DNA of 64,000 nt from the NCBI RefSeq assembly GCF_000169455.1, contig NZ_AAYC01000001.1, positions 396,001 to 460,000 on the forward strand, in the 5' to 3' direction. This DNA comes from Roseobacter sp. SK209-2-6. Its GTDB lineage: Bacteria; Pseudomonadota; Alphaproteobacteria; Rhodobacterales; Rhodobacteraceae. This document shows, piece by piece, positions 25,673-35,218 of the stretch. Position 1 is the stretch's first letter, and the number at the start of each line of letters is the position of its first letter. Position numbers and translations under genes: made by a program. The notes beneath the pieces are model-generated. The model was not told the DNA's origin, made no database searches, and saw only the letters and a list, made by a program, of their open reading frames with translations.

Positions 25673-26021
25673 CCGTTGCTCCGCCGTGCTGCAAGACAAT
25701 ATTTACCCTGAAAACGGTTAACAGGTGGTGAATGGTTGAAAATTTTCCTTAGATTTTCGGAAATCTTCGACGACCTTGAGTTGACCGGATGCGAAAGAAG
25801 TTAATTTCCTGAATCATCAGAGAAATTCCATGGGGTTCTCAGGAAATACTGCCATGGAATCGGATTTCAAATTCAAAAAATCACAATAAAAAACCGCATC
25901 CCAATGGTCCAATCATGATTAAAGGTGCACGTGGAAGGCGGGTTTTTCGCGTTTTGCCGACTGGTGTGATTCCAGATTGGGAACGGCAGGCGAGACCCGC
26001 CTGCCGCAGCAAAGAATCTGC
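25673..26021. other. Gap between dprA and tldD with stem-loop
   Basis: No gene is seen. The stretch 25690-25910 is AT-rich and should contain the dprA promoter. GGCAGGCG pairs with CGCCTGCC at 25983-26003, just downstream of the tldD stop, and may end the tldD transcript. A TCCATGG (25827-25833) faces CCATGGA (25852-25858), forming a weaker stem. Confidence 0.5.
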
Positions 26022-27443
26022 CTAGGTCGCTGAGCCACCCACGGTCAGACCGCTCATCAGCACCGAGGGTTGGCCAACGCCGACCGGAACCCATTGCCCC
26101 TGTTTGCCGCAATTGCCCATGCCGGGGTCCAGCTCCATGTCATTGCCAAGGGCGCGGATCTGTTTCAGCGCGGTGGCGCCATCGCCGATCAGGGTCGCGC
26201 CTTTGACGGGCTCACCAACCTTGCCATCTCTGACGCGGTAGGCCTCGGTGCAGGAGAAGACGAATTTGCCATTGGTGATATCCACCTGGCCGCCGCCAAA
26301 GCCCACGGCCCAGATGCCATCTTTCATGCCCGCCACCAGATCCGCTGGGTCACTGTCGCCACCCAGCATATAGGTATTGGTCATCCGCGGCATCGGCGCA
26401 TGGGCGTAGCTCTGCCGCCGACCATTGCCGGTGGAGGCAACCCCCATGAGGCGCGCATTCTGGCGGTCCTGCATAAAGCCAACCAGCCTGCCATCTTCAA
26501 TCAGAGTGGTCTTCTGCGAAGGGGTGCCCTCATCATCGATAGAGATCGAGCCGCGCCGGTCGGCAATGGTGCCGTCATCCAGCACGGTCACCCCCTTGGC
26601 GGCGATCTGCCGCCCCATGAGGCCGGCAAAGGCTGAGGATCCCTTGCGATTGAAATCCCCCTCCAACCCATGGCCGATGGCCTCATGCAGCAGGATGCCG
26701 GGCCAGCCGGGCCCAAGGACGACGTCCAGCTCACCCGCCGGGGCAGGGACCGCTTCGAGGTTGACCAGGGCAATGCGCAGGGCCTCACGTACTTTTGCCT
26801 GCCAGGAGGCTGGCTCGATCAACCCGTCAAGGCCAACCCGACCGCCCCCTCCGGCCGAGCCGCTCTCGCGGCGACCGTCTTTTTCGACAATGACAGAGAC
26901 ATTGAGCCGCGCCATTGGGCGCACGTCCTGCACCCGCACCCCATCAGCGCGCAGGATCTCAATCTCCTGCAAGGAAGCCGCAAGCGAAGCCGAGACCTGA
27001 ACCACTTTTTGATCCAGATCACGCGCAAAGGCGTCAATCTCCCGCAACGTCTCCACTTTCACCGGGAAGGGTTCGGCGCTGATCGGATCCGCATCGGTAT
27101 AGAGTTTTACATTGGTTGCCTGGGGCGCATCCGCATAGGTTCCGCCACCTTCACCAACCGCCAAACGCGCGGTTTCGGCGGCGCGCTTCAGCGCCTCTAT
27201 CGAGACATCGGTGGAATGGGCATATCCGGCCACATCCCCCTTCACAGCCCTTAAACCAAAGCCTTCGGAGGCATCATAGCTGGCGCTGCGCAATCTGCCA
27301 TCGTCAAAGACCAGGCTTTCCGACTTGTGACGTTCGGCAAAGATTTCACCATCATCGGCACCTGCCAGCGCGGACTGCAGCACGGGCAGCGCCTCTTCCT
27401 CTGCGAGGGCGGTTTCAAAAGGGCGGAAGGCTGAGTTTTCCAT
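26022..27443 (-). CDS. tldD: Metalloprotease TldD
   Basis: A 473-residue member of the TldD/PmbA family with the zinc motif HEAIGHGLEGD near residue 254. The N-terminal domain contains FDDGRLRSASYDASEGFGLR-type residues that line the substrate groove. TldD works with TldE (PmbA) to degrade unfolded peptides and to mature modified peptides. No tldE lies in the window. The start ATG 27443 is 20 bp from a perfect FNR-type box, so oxygen control is plausible. It is divergent from ctaC. Confidence 0.93.
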   Translation of the reverse strand: MENSAFRPFETALAEEEALPVLQSALAGADDGEIFAERHKSESLVFDDGRLRSASYDASEGFGLRAVKGDVAGYAHSTDVSIEALKRAAETARLAVGEGGGTYADAPQATNVKLYTDADPISAEPFPVKVETLREIDAFARDLDQKVVQVSASLAASLQEIEILRADGVRVQDVRPMARLNVSVIVEKDGRRESGSAGGGGRVGLDGLIEPASWQAKVREALRIALVNLEAVPAPAGELDVVLGPGWPGILLHEAIGHGLEGDFNRKGSSAFAGLMGRQIAAKGVTVLDDGTIADRRGSISIDDEGTPSQKTTLIEDGRLVGFMQDRQNARLMGVASTGNGRRQSYAHAPMPRMTNTYMLGGDSDPADLVAGMKDGIWAVGFGGGQVDITNGKFVFSCTEAYRVRDGKVGEPVKGATLIGDGATALKQIRALGNDMELDPGMGNCGKQGQWVPVGVGQPSVLMSGLTVGGSAT

Positions 27444-27462
27444 GTCACGGACCTCGGTTTTT

Positions 27463-27476
27463 TTGATCTAAATCAA
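27463..27476. promoter_or_regulatory. FNR/FnrL-type binding site
   Basis: TTGATCTAAATCAA matches the FNR/FnrL consensus TTGAT-N4-ATCAA at all ten fixed positions. It lies 20 bp before the tldD start and 186 bp before the ctaC start. From known FnrL biology in Rhodobacter it would sense low oxygen. Which of the two genes it controls, and the sign, cannot be read from the sequence. Confidence 0.75.
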
Positions 27477-27661
27477 GAAAGCGACGCTTTGACGCTCGCC
27501 TCCCTCTTTATCTGTACGTCTGAATATGATTTTAAGCAGCGTCAAAGACAACGGGGTTGGCGCGTTTTGTGGAATCATTGCTTTCGAGTTGCGGAAGTAG
27601 CGGTTCCAGATAGCGCGATCAGGCTCAGGGACAATGCGATCACGCAAGATCAGGACATGAT

Positions 27662-28501
27662 ATGAAGAATGCTTTGATGCTTTCGGGCCTTTTTGCGGGC
27701 CTTTCAAGCCTTCCAGCTATGGCGCAAGAGGCTCTGGAAACCATTGGCAAGCCGGTTGACGGCGGCCTGAACTTCCAGCCCGCAGCGACTTCGCTGATGG
27801 AGGGAATCATCCAGCTGGACAATCTCCTGCTCTGGATCATCACAATCGTCTGCGTTTTTGTTGGTGCTTTGCTGCTTTACGCAATTCTGCGTTTCAACAG
27901 GCGCGCCAACCCAGAGGCGGCCAGCTTCACCCACAATACCCCAATTGAAATCGCCTGGACCCTGATCCCGATCCTGATCCTGGTTTTCATCGGCTCCTTC
28001 TCCCTGCCAGAGCTGTTCCGCCAGCAGGAGATCCCCGAAGGTGACGTGACCATCAAGGTGACCGGCTACCAGTGGTATTGGGGTTATGAATACGTTGACC
28101 ATGAGTTTGGCTTTGAAAGCTTCCTGCTGGGCAAAGATGAACTGGCAGAAAATGGCTATGCCGAAGATGAGTATCTGCTGGCCACCGACACCGCAGTTGT
28201 TGTGCCTGTCGGCAAAACCATCGTGATGCAAGTGACCGCCGCAGATGTGATCCACTCCTGGGCGATGCCTTCCTTTGGCGTAAAGCAGGACGGCGTGCCT
28301 GGTCGTCTGGCGGAACTCTGGTTCAAGGCCGACAAAGAAGGCATCTATTTTGGCCAGTGCTCCGAGCTTTGCGGCAAGGACCACGCCTATATGCCGATCA
28401 CCGTCAAGGTGGTCAGCCAGGAAGCCTATGACGCATGGCTGAAGGGCGCGATCGAGGAATATGCGGGCAAGCCGCTCTCCTATCAGGTTGCATCCAACTA
28501 A
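27662..28501 (+). CDS. ctaC: Cytochrome c oxidase subunit II
   Basis: A 279-residue aa3-type oxidase subunit with a signal sequence ([22 protein letters not shown]) and two membrane helices around residues 55-110. The CuA domain follows: the first ligand histidine in [11 protein letters not shown] and the cluster [13 protein letters not shown] with both cysteines and the second histidine. The tryptophan-rich YQWYWGYEY block for cytochrome c docking is present. It accepts electrons from cytochrome c in the periplasm. It starts a run of oxidase and assembly genes. Subunit I is not in this window, as is common in Rhodobacterales. Confidence 0.96.
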   Translation: MKNALMLSGLFAGLSSLPAMAQEALETIGKPVDGGLNFQPAATSLMEGIIQLDNLLLWIITIVCVFVGALLLYAILRFNRRANPEAASFTHNTPIEIAWTLIPILILVFIGSFSLPELFRQQEIPEGDVTIKVTGYQWYWGYEYVDHEFGFESFLLGKDELAENGYAEDEYLLATDTAVVVPVGKTIVMQVTAADVIHSWAMPSFGVKQDGVPGRLAELWFKADKEGIYFGQCSELCGKDHAYMPITVKVVSQEAYDAWLKGAIEEYAGKPLSYQVASN

Positions 28502-28602
28502 GGACGAGTTTGGGCGCTTGAGGGAGTGCCCAGCTTCGGACCTGCTGTAAAATTGCCGGATGTGTGGGGAGGCTCGCGCATCCAACTGCCGCAAAAGGGA
28601 CC

Positions 28603-29547
28603 ATGATGAGCGACGCAAGCATCAATGCCAGCAACATCCGTGAGGACGAGGCCGGATTCGGCGATTACTTCGCCCTGCTTAAACCGCGTGTGATGTCGCT
28701 GGTGGTTTTCACCGCTTTTGTGGGCCTGCTGGCCTCTCCTGTTTCCGTGCACCCTGTGATCGGCTTCTGTGCTGTCTTGTTCATCGCCATCGGCGGTGGT
28801 GCCTCTGGTGCGCTGAACATGTGGTGGGACGCCGATATTGACCGGGTGATGAAACGCACCAAGGGTCGCCCTATCCCTGCTGGCAAGGTGGAAGAGGGTG
28901 AAGCGCTGAGTCTTGGCCTGGCGCTCTCTGGCCTCTCGGTGATCATGCTGGCGCTGGCGACCAATGTCTTTGCCGGTGCCTTCTTGGCCTTCACCATCTT
29001 CTTCTATGTGGTCATCTACACCATGTGGCTGAAGCGGGCGACGCCGCAGAACATCGTGATCGGTGGCGCGGCCGGTGCCTTCCCGCCTGTCATCGGCTGG
29101 ATTGCCGCGACTGGCACCATGTCGGTAGAGCCCTGGCTGATGTTTGCCCTGACCTTCATGTGGACGCCGCCGCATTTCTGGGCGCTGGCTCTGTTCATGC
29201 GCTCTGATTATGACGATGCGGGCGTTCCCATGCTGACCGTGACCCATGGCCGCCGCGCTACCCGCGTGCATATCCTGATCTATACCGTGCTGCTGGCTCT
29301 CCTGGCCGTTGGCACTTCTTTCTCCGGCATCGGTGGTCCGATCTATCTGGCGGTTGCCGTGGTGATGAACGCGCTGTTCCTGGCCGGTGCCTGGAAGATC
29401 TCGCGCCGTAATGAAGACATGTCCGAAGAGGACAACTTCAAGGCCGAGCGCAGCTTCTTCAAACTGTCGCTGCTCTATCTCTTCCTGCATTTTGGCGCGA
29501 TTCTCGCCGAAGCGCTGCTGAAGCCCTATGGGCTGGGAGGCTGGTAA
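28603..29547 (+). CDS. ctaB: Protoheme IX farnesyltransferase (heme O synthase)
   Basis: I place the start at ATG 28603 (or the next ATG 28606), behind AAGGGA, not at the longer frame. The 314-residue membrane protein has the prenyl-diphosphate motif NMWWDADIDRVMKRTKGRP and the second acidic loop RSDYDDAGVPML, with eight or nine hydrophobic helices. It adds a farnesyl group to heme B to make heme O for the oxidase. It lies 101 bp after ctaC and ends 1 bp before the next small gene, so it belongs to the ctaC operon. Confidence 0.94.
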   Translation: MMSDASINASNIREDEAGFGDYFALLKPRVMSLVVFTAFVGLLASPVSVHPVIGFCAVLFIAIGGGASGALNMWWDADIDRVMKRTKGRPIPAGKVEEGEALSLGLALSGLSVIMLALATNVFAGAFLAFTIFFYVVIYTMWLKRATPQNIVIGGAAGAFPPVIGWIAATGTMSVEPWLMFALTFMWTPPHFWALALFMRSDYDDAGVPMLTVTHGRRATRVHILIYTVLLALLAVGTSFSGIGGPIYLAVAVVMNALFLAGAWKISRRNEDMSEEDNFKAERSFFKLSLLYLFLHFGAILAEALLKPYGLGGW

Positions 29548-29548
29548 G

Positions 29549-29713
29549 ATGGCTCTGCGCAAGGATCACGAGCTGCACAAGCGCCGCTTTGGTCGCAACA
29601 TGGGCGTAGGCCTGTTGCTGGCGGGTTTTGTGGTGCTGGTGATGGTGCTGACCATCGTCAAGGTCTCGCAGCCCGGTTTCCAATTGCCCCAGGTCGAAGC
29701 GGGGCAGAACTGA
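29549..29713 (+). CDS. Small single-helix membrane protein of the oxidase operon (CoxF-like)
   Basis: A 54-residue protein, MALRKDHELHKRRFGRNMG then GVGLLLAGFVVLVMVLTIV-type membrane helix and a short polar tail. It starts 1 bp after the ctaB stop, and its TGA overlaps the ctaG ATG as TGATG. The very tight coupling between two assembly genes suggests a role in oxidase assembly. Small proteins at this place occur in other alphaproteobacterial cta operons. No catalytic motif is present; function is inference from position. Confidence 0.8.
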   Translation: MALRKDHELHKRRFGRNMGVGLLLAGFVVLVMVLTIVKVSQPGFQLPQVEAGQN

Positions 29714-30300
29714 TGGCGCTGCAGGGACCCCAGAAAACCGTTGTACAGCTGGTCGGCGTTGTCGTCCTGATGGGCGGTCTTTCCTGGGCCTCGGTCCCCT
29801 TTTACGACTGGTTCTGCCGGGTCACCGGCTTCGGCGGCGTTACTGGCGTGGCCGAACAGGGATCGGATACGGTGCTGGATCAGACCATCACCGTGCGCTT
29901 CGATGCCTCCAAGGAACGCGGCATGGCCTGGGAGTTCAAACCCACCCAGCGCGAGATGGAGATCAAGATCGGCGAGACCGGCCTTGCCTTCTATGAGGCC
30001 TATAATCCAACCGACCGGCCCATCGCGGGCCAGGCCTCTTACAATGTCACCCCCTATGCGGCGGGCGGCTTCTTTGAAAAAATCGATTGCTTCTGCTTTA
30101 CCGAGCAGGTGCTGGAACCAGGGGAGCGGGTGCAGATGCCCGTGACCTTCTTTGTCGACCCGGAAATCGTAACCGACCGGGACGGAAAATACGTGCATAC
30201 GATCACGCTTTCGTACACGTTTTATGAAACCGATCTGCCCGAGGGCTATGCCGCTCTCGAAACCGGGGATACATCCGGGGCAGGGACTGCAACGAACTAG
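29713..30300 (+). CDS. ctaG: Cytochrome c oxidase copper assembly protein CtaG (Cox11)
   Basis: A 195-residue protein with one N-terminal membrane helix (VVVLMGGLSWASVPFYDWF) and a periplasmic immunoglobulin-like domain. The copper-binding motif CFCFTEQVL is present near residue 123, and a third conserved cysteine lies in YDWFCRVTGFGG. CtaG delivers copper to the CuB site of subunit I. Its ATG overlaps the stop of the preceding small gene. The VPVTFFVDP-type end (MPVTFFVDPEI) is normal for the family. Confidence 0.94.
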   Translation: MALQGPQKTVVQLVGVVVLMGGLSWASVPFYDWFCRVTGFGGVTGVAEQGSDTVLDQTITVRFDASKERGMAWEFKPTQREMEIKIGETGLAFYEAYNPTDRPIAGQASYNVTPYAAGGFFEKIDCFCFTEQVLEPGERVQMPVTFFVDPEIVTDRDGKYVHTITLSYTFYETDLPEGYAALETGDTSGAGTATN

Positions 30301-30324
30301 GCCGCTTTGGTGAGGGACACTTAA

Positions 30325-31134
30325 ATGGCGCACGCTAAAAATCACGATTTTCACATTCTGCCACCGTCCTGGAAGCCTCTGGCTGCAGCATTGGGTGGCT
30401 TCATCATGCTCTTTGGTGCCGTGCTCTGGATGCATGACATCACGGCTTGGTTGTTTTGGGCCGGTCTTGTTCTGACACTCTATGTCTCCTTTGCCTGGTG
30501 GGCGGAGATGGTTGACGAAGCTCGTCAGGGCGACCACGCACCGGTGGTGCGCATCGGTCTGCGCTATGGCTTTATCCTGTTTGTAATGTCCGAGGTGATG
30601 TTCTTCTTCGCCTGGTTCTGGTCCTTCTTCAAACATGCCATGTACCCGATGGAAGAATATGTCGGCACCGAATATGTCGCCCCGGCGATCTATCCGGTTG
30701 ATGCGCTGCACCTGCCGCTTATCAACACTCTGGTGCTGCTGCTCTCGGGCTGTGCCGTGACCTGGGCGCACCATGCGCTGGTTCACAACAATGACCGCAA
30801 GGCGCTGATCCAGGGCCTCTCCATCGGTATCGTTCTGGGCATCTTCTTCACCTTCCTGCAGGGCTATGAGTACGCTCACCTGCTGCACGAAGGCTGGCAG
30901 TTCGGCGCTGATGAGTTCTACTCGAACTTCTTCATGGCCACCGGCTTCCACGGCTTCCACGTGATCCTCGGCACCATCTTCCTGATCGTCTGCCTGGTGC
31001 GCGCGATGAAGGGGGACTTCACCCCTGAGCAGCACGTCGGTTTTGAGACCGCTGCCTGGTACTGGCACTTCGTGGACGTTGTCTGGCTCTTCCTCTTCTT
31101 TGCCGTCTACCTCTGGGGCACCGCCGGTCTGTAA
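30325..31134 (+). CDS. ctaE: Cytochrome c oxidase subunit III
   Basis: A 269-residue membrane protein with seven predicted helices. Typical blocks are [18 protein letters not shown], the acidic [20 protein letters not shown], and the C-terminal [14 protein letters not shown] with [14 protein letters not shown]. Subunit III stabilises the oxidase core and its proton uptake. It starts 24 bp after ctaG. A strong stem-loop follows, before surf1, so downstream genes may be expressed less. Confidence 0.95.
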   Translation: MAHAKNHDFHILPPSWKPLAAALGGFIMLFGAVLWMHDITAWLFWAGLVLTLYVSFAWWAEMVDEARQGDHAPVVRIGLRYGFILFVMSEVMFFFAWFWSFFKHAMYPMEEYVGTEYVAPAIYPVDALHLPLINTLVLLLSGCAVTWAHHALVHNNDRKALIQGLSIGIVLGIFFTFLQGYEYAHLLHEGWQFGADEFYSNFFMATGFHGFHVILGTIFLIVCLVRAMKGDFTPEQHVGFETAAWYWHFVDVVWLFLFFAVYLWGTAGL

Positions 31135-31218
31135 CCGGGAATGCCTGGCCAAAATCTGGCCAAATGTAAGGGGTACATCTTTGTGGTTTCAAAAACCGCA
31201 GAGAGGCCGTATCTAGCT

Positions 31219-31246
31219 CAGCGCGCGGGATCTGACCCGCGCGCTG
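31219..31246 (+). terminator. Strong stem-loop between ctaE and surf1
   Basis: CAGCGCGCGGG (31219-31229) pairs perfectly with CCCGCGCGCTG (31236-31246) around a six-base loop. No T tract follows. It probably marks the ctaE 3' end by processing or partial termination. Confidence 0.6.
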
Positions 31247-31265
31247 TCTGCGTTCAGAGGGTGCC

Positions 31266-31940
31266 ATGCGGCGACTGATTTTCTTTCTGGTGATAGGGGG
31301 GCTGGGGCTGGCGGCATTGCTGAGCCTGGGCATCTGGCAGATCCAGCGCCAGGTTTGGAAAGAGGATCTGTTGCAAACCATCGAAACCCGTATCACAGCG
31401 GCTCCAGTTGCGGTTCCGCTCGCGCCAAGTGCAGAGCAAGACAACTACAGGACCGTCACCGCAGCAGGCGCGCTGGGTGAGCAGGAGCTGCATGTTTTCT
31501 GGGTCACCAAAGAGGGCGAGCCGGGCTATCGTGTGATCTCGGTCCTTGAAATGGAGAACGGGCGTCGCCTGCTCCTCGACCGGGGCTTTATCCTTGCCGC
31601 AGACAAGAATGAGGTCCGCAGCGCCGGGCAGGTTTCTGTCACTGGCAATCTTCTGTGGTCGGACGAGGGCGACTGGACAACGCCTGATCCCGAAGTCGAT
31701 ACCAATATCCTCTATGCCCGCGATGTCACCTATATGGCCAATCGGCTGGAGACTGAGCCGGTGCTGATTGTCGCGCGCACGATCGCACCTGAGACATCCG
31801 CGACACCACAACCGGTGACATCGGCGGGCATCCCGAACAACCACTTGCAATATGCGATCACCTGGTTTTCGCTGGCCCTGATCTGGGCTTTGATGACCGG
31901 TTCTTTCCTCTGGCGTTCGCGCGCCAAATCCGAAGGCTGA
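31266..31940 (+). CDS. SURF1-family oxidase assembly protein
   Basis: A 224-residue protein with membrane helices at both ends (LIFFLVIGGLGLAALLSLGI and ITWFSLALIWALMTGSFLW) and a periplasmic domain between them. It has the family start GIWQIQRQVWK and the block GYRVISVLEMENGRRLLLDRG, and ends with the PNNHLQYAITWF signature. SURF1 proteins help insert heme A into subunit I. It is 5 bp from thrC and so may share its mRNA. Confidence 0.92.
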   Translation: MRRLIFFLVIGGLGLAALLSLGIWQIQRQVWKEDLLQTIETRITAAPVAVPLAPSAEQDNYRTVTAAGALGEQELHVFWVTKEGEPGYRVISVLEMENGRRLLLDRGFILAADKNEVRSAGQVSVTGNLLWSDEGDWTTPDPEVDTNILYARDVTYMANRLETEPVLIVARTIAPETSATPQPVTSAGIPNNHLQYAITWFSLALIWALMTGSFLWRSRAKSEG

Positions 31941-31944
31941 AACG

Positions 31945-33333
31945 ATGAAATATATCTCAACCCGGGGCCAGGCGCCCGAGCTGACATTTGAAGAGGCCAT
32001 GCTGACAGGGCTGGCCCGTGACGGCGGGCTTTATGTGCCGGCCGAGATCCCGACCCTCAGCCGGGAAGAGATCGCTGGCCTGGCGGGGCTCTCTTATGAG
32101 GAAACCGCCTTTCGGGTGATGAAGCCTTTTATTGGCGATTGCTTCACCGATGAAGAATTCCGCGGCATCATCTCCCGTGCCTATGAAGGTTTCGGCCATG
32201 CCGCCCGCGCGCCGCTGAAGCAGCTGGCGCCGAACCATTTCCTGCTAGAGCTGTTCCATGGGCCCACCCTGGCTTTCAAGGACTTTGCCATGCAACTCAT
32301 CGGCCAGCTGTTCCAGACCGCTCTGGCGCGCCGTGGTGATCGAGTGACCATCGCTGGCGCCACCTCGGGTGATACCGGCTCTGCCGCGATGGAGGCCTTT
32401 CGTGGCCTTTCCAATGTGGATGTCTTTATCCTTTATCCCCATGGCCGCGTCTCTGAGGTGCAGCGCCGTCAGATGACCACCCCGCAGGATGCCAATGTGC
32501 ATGCGCTGGCGGTGGATGGCGATTTCGACGATTGCCAGGCGCGCGTCAAAGACATGTTCAATGATTTCGACTTCCGCGACGGTGTGAAACTGGCGGGGGT
32601 CAACTCGATCAATATCGCCCGTGTGCTGGCGCAGGTGGTCTATTACTTCTCCTCTGCTGTTTCCCTGGGCGCGCCAGAGCGTGAGGTCTCCTTCACTGTG
32701 CCCACCGGCAACTTTGGCGACATCTTTGCGGGCTATATCGCCCAGCAGATGGGCCTGCCGATCAAGGATCTGGTGGTGGCCACCAACCAGAACGACATTC
32801 TGCACCGCTGCCTCGAGGGGCAGGGCTATCACAAGGGGGATACCCAGCCCTCGATCAGCCCTTCGATGGACATTCAGGTCTCTTCCAACTTTGAACGCGC
32901 GCTCTATTTTGCCTATGGCAAAGACAGCGGCGCTGTGGCGCAGTTGATGGATGAACTGAAGAGCGGCGGCTTTGAGGTCAGCCAGGGTGCCATGCAGGCG
33001 CTGGGTGAGACCTATAAATCCGGCCGCGCCTCGGAAGAGGAAACCCTAGCGACGATCACATCCGAACTGGCCGCCTCTGGTGAACTGATCTGCCCCCATG
33101 GTGCGGTGGCGGTTAAGGTTGCGAATGAACAGCGTGAGGCTGCGGTACCGATGGTGACCTTGGCCACTGCCCATCCGGCCAAGTTCCCGGCGGCGGTGAA
33201 ACAGGCCTCTGGCATCCACCCGGATCTGCCCGCGCGTATGGGCGACCTCTTTGAACGGGACGAGCGGGTGACGCGGATCGCCAATGACCTTGCTGCTCTT
33301 GAGGCGCATATCAAAGCGAATATCGCATCGTGA
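31945..33333 (+). CDS. thrC: Threonine synthase
   Basis: A 462-residue PLP enzyme that converts O-phosphohomoserine to threonine. The N-terminus MKYISTRGQAPELTFEEAML is typical of the long (fungal/proteobacterial) class. The PLP lysine is in HGPTLAFKDFAMQLIGQLF, and the phosphate-binding TSGDTGSAA follows. No truncation is seen. The stop overlaps the GTG start of the M16 protease gene by 4 bp. The gene is linked to surf1 upstream. Confidence 0.95.
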   Translation: MKYISTRGQAPELTFEEAMLTGLARDGGLYVPAEIPTLSREEIAGLAGLSYEETAFRVMKPFIGDCFTDEEFRGIISRAYEGFGHAARAPLKQLAPNHFLLELFHGPTLAFKDFAMQLIGQLFQTALARRGDRVTIAGATSGDTGSAAMEAFRGLSNVDVFILYPHGRVSEVQRRQMTTPQDANVHALAVDGDFDDCQARVKDMFNDFDFRDGVKLAGVNSINIARVLAQVVYYFSSAVSLGAPEREVSFTVPTGNFGDIFAGYIAQQMGLPIKDLVVATNQNDILHRCLEGQGYHKGDTQPSISPSMDIQVSSNFERALYFAYGKDSGAVAQLMDELKSGGFEVSQGAMQALGETYKSGRASEEETLATITSELAASGELICPHGAVAVKVANEQREAAVPMVTLATAHPAKFPAAVKQASGIHPDLPARMGDLFERDERVTRIANDLAALEAHIKANIAS

Positions 33334-34592
33334 GCTTGCGTCAGGACACTCTGCCCAACGGTTTTCGCATCGTCAGCGAAGATATTCCGGGGCTGCAATC
33401 GGCCTCGATCGGGATCTGGGTCACGGCGGGCGGACGCAATGAGCGGCTGGAGCAGAACGGCATTGCCCATTTTCTGGAGCATATGGCCTTTAAGGGCACC
33501 AAAAAGCGCAGCGCTTTGCAGATTGCCGAGGCGGTCGAGGATGTGGGCGGCTATATCAACGCCTATACCAGCCGCGAGGTGACCGCCTATTATGCGCGGG
33601 TGCTGAAGGACGACGTGCCACTGGCGCTGGATGTGCTGGCGGATATCCTGCTGAACCCGGTGTTTGATCCGCATGAGATCGAGGTCGAGCGCGGGGTGAT
33701 CCTGCAAGAGATCGGCCAGGCGCTGGATACGCCGGATGATGTGATCTTTGACTGGCTGCAGGAAGAGAGCTACCGCAACCAGCCGCTCGGGCGCACGATC
33801 CTGGGCCCTGCTGAGCGCGTGAGCGCCTTTAGCCGCGATGATCTCACCCAGTTTGTGGCTGAACATTATGGCCCTGAGCAGATGATCCTCTCAGCCTCGG
33901 GGGCTGTGGATCATGACGCGCTGGTCAAGATGGCCGGCGACCTCTTTGGCGGCATGAAGTCGCGCCCGGCCCTGGCGATGGAGCCTGCGCGCTTTACCGG
34001 TGGAGAGGCACGGCAGGAAAAGGCGCTGGAGCAGGCGCATTTTGCCCTGTCCTTTGAGAGCCCCGGTTATCGGGATGATGCGATTTACACCGCGCAGATC
34101 TATGCCGGCATCATGGGCGGCGGCATGTCGAGCCGCCTGTTCCAGGAGGTGCGCGAAAAGCGCGGGCTCTGCTATACGATCTTTGCCCAGGCCGGTGCCC
34201 ATGCGGATACCGGCTGCACCACGATCTATGCGGGCACCTCCGGTGAGCAACTGGCGGAACTGGCACATATCACCGTGGATGAGATGAAGCGCGCCGCCGA
34301 GGATCTGAGCGATGCGGAGGTGGAACGCGCGCGCGCCCAGATGAAGGCGGGCCTCCTGATGGGGCTTGAGAGCCCCACCAACCGGGCCGAGCGTCTGGCG
34401 CGTCTGGTGCAGATCTGGGGCAGGGTGCCCTCGCTGGAGGATACCGTGCGTCTGATCGATGCGGTGCAGAACGAAGATGTGCGCGCCCTGGCCGAGAAAC
34501 TGGCGTTGCAGGCGCCTGTCGCCATGGCGCTTTATGGGCCCGTCAGCGGGGCGCCGGATCTGACAGCATTGAAGGAGCGGCGCGCGGGCTGA
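33330..34592 (+). CDS. M16-family zinc metallopeptidase
   Basis: A 420-residue pitrilysin-family protease that begins at GTG 33330, overlapping the thrC stop in GTGA. The inverted zinc motif is HFLEHMAFKGT (HxxEH) near residue 49, with the downstream zinc glutamate in EVERGVILQEI. The C-terminal half holds the paired non-catalytic domain with AGIMGGGMSSRLFQEVREKRGLCY split across two lines of sequence. It resembles mitochondrial processing peptidase beta subunits. Substrates are unknown. Its TGA overlaps the next ATG. Confidence 0.93.
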   Translation: MSLRQDTLPNGFRIVSEDIPGLQSASIGIWVTAGGRNERLEQNGIAHFLEHMAFKGTKKRSALQIAEAVEDVGGYINAYTSREVTAYYARVLKDDVPLALDVLADILLNPVFDPHEIEVERGVILQEIGQALDTPDDVIFDWLQEESYRNQPLGRTILGPAERVSAFSRDDLTQFVAEHYGPEQMILSASGAVDHDALVKMAGDLFGGMKSRPALAMEPARFTGGEARQEKALEQAHFALSFESPGYRDDAIYTAQIYAGIMGGGMSSRLFQEVREKRGLCYTIFAQAGAHADTGCTTIYAGTSGEQLAELAHITVDEMKRAAEDLSDAEVERARAQMKAGLLMGLESPTNRAERLARLVQIWGRVPSLEDTVRLIDAVQNEDVRALAEKLALQAPVAMALYGPVSGAPDLTALKERRAG

Positions 34593-35176
34593 TGCTGCTG
34601 GGGCGGAAGAAACTGAAGCTGGAGACCGAGCGGCTGACCCTGCGTCTGCCGGTGCATTCGGATTTTCAGCAATGGTCCGCCCTGCGGCTGGCCAGCCAGC
34701 CCTTTCTAACCCCCTGGGAGCCCGCCTGGGCGGCGGACCATCTGGGGCGCAAGAGCTTTACCAACCGGGTCTACTGGGCGCGGCGATCCATGACTGGTGG
34801 CACTGCATTGCCGCTGTTTCTGATCCGGCGTGCGGATCAGGTGCTGGTTGGGGCGATCACGCTGGATAATATCCGCCGTGGTCCGGCACAGGCCGGAACG
34901 CTTGGTTATTGGACCGGGCAGCCTTTTGTACGTCAGGGCTATATGCGGGAAGCTATTGGCTCCATTGTGCATCATGCCTTTACCCAGATGGATCTGAGCC
35001 GGATTGAAGCTGCCTGCCTGCCGGAAAACGCGCCCTCACGCGGGCTTCTGGAAAAATCAGGTTTCAAATATGAGGGCGTAGCGCAGTCCTATCTGCAGAT
35101 TGACGGCCGCTGGCGCACCCATGTGCTTTATGCCGCCCTGAGACACGACCGCCGGGGGCGCACCCAGACCGGGTGA
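34592..35176 (+). CDS. GNAT-family N-acetyltransferase (RimJ/RimL-like)
   Basis: A 194-residue protein with LETERLTLRLPVHSDFQQWS at the start, a GYWTGQPFVRQGYMREAIGS acetyl-CoA loop and the C-terminal LSRIEAACLPENAPSRGLLE with EKSGFKYEG. These are marks of RimJ/RimL-type acetyltransferases, which often act on ribosomal or other protein N-termini. Its ATG overlaps the M16 stop (TGATG), so it is translated with the protease. The target is not known. It closes the thrC-linked unit; a single structured repeat follows. Confidence 0.9.
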   Translation: MLLGRKKLKLETERLTLRLPVHSDFQQWSALRLASQPFLTPWEPAWAADHLGRKSFTNRVYWARRSMTGGTALPLFLIRRADQVLVGAITLDNIRRGPAQAGTLGYWTGQPFVRQGYMREAIGSIVHHAFTQMDLSRIEAACLPENAPSRGLLEKSGFKYEGVAQSYLQIDGRWRTHVLYAALRHDRRGRTQTG

Positions 35177-35218
35177 GATTGTATATTCCTCTTCCGTCGT
35201 GAGGCGCAGCGGGTGAGT

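Noticed and set aside
29566-31152. 528-codon antisense ORF opposite ctaG and ctaE
   Set aside because: It mirrors two well-supported oxidase genes and has a histidine/arginine/glutamine-rich composition typical of antisense frames in high-G+C DNA.
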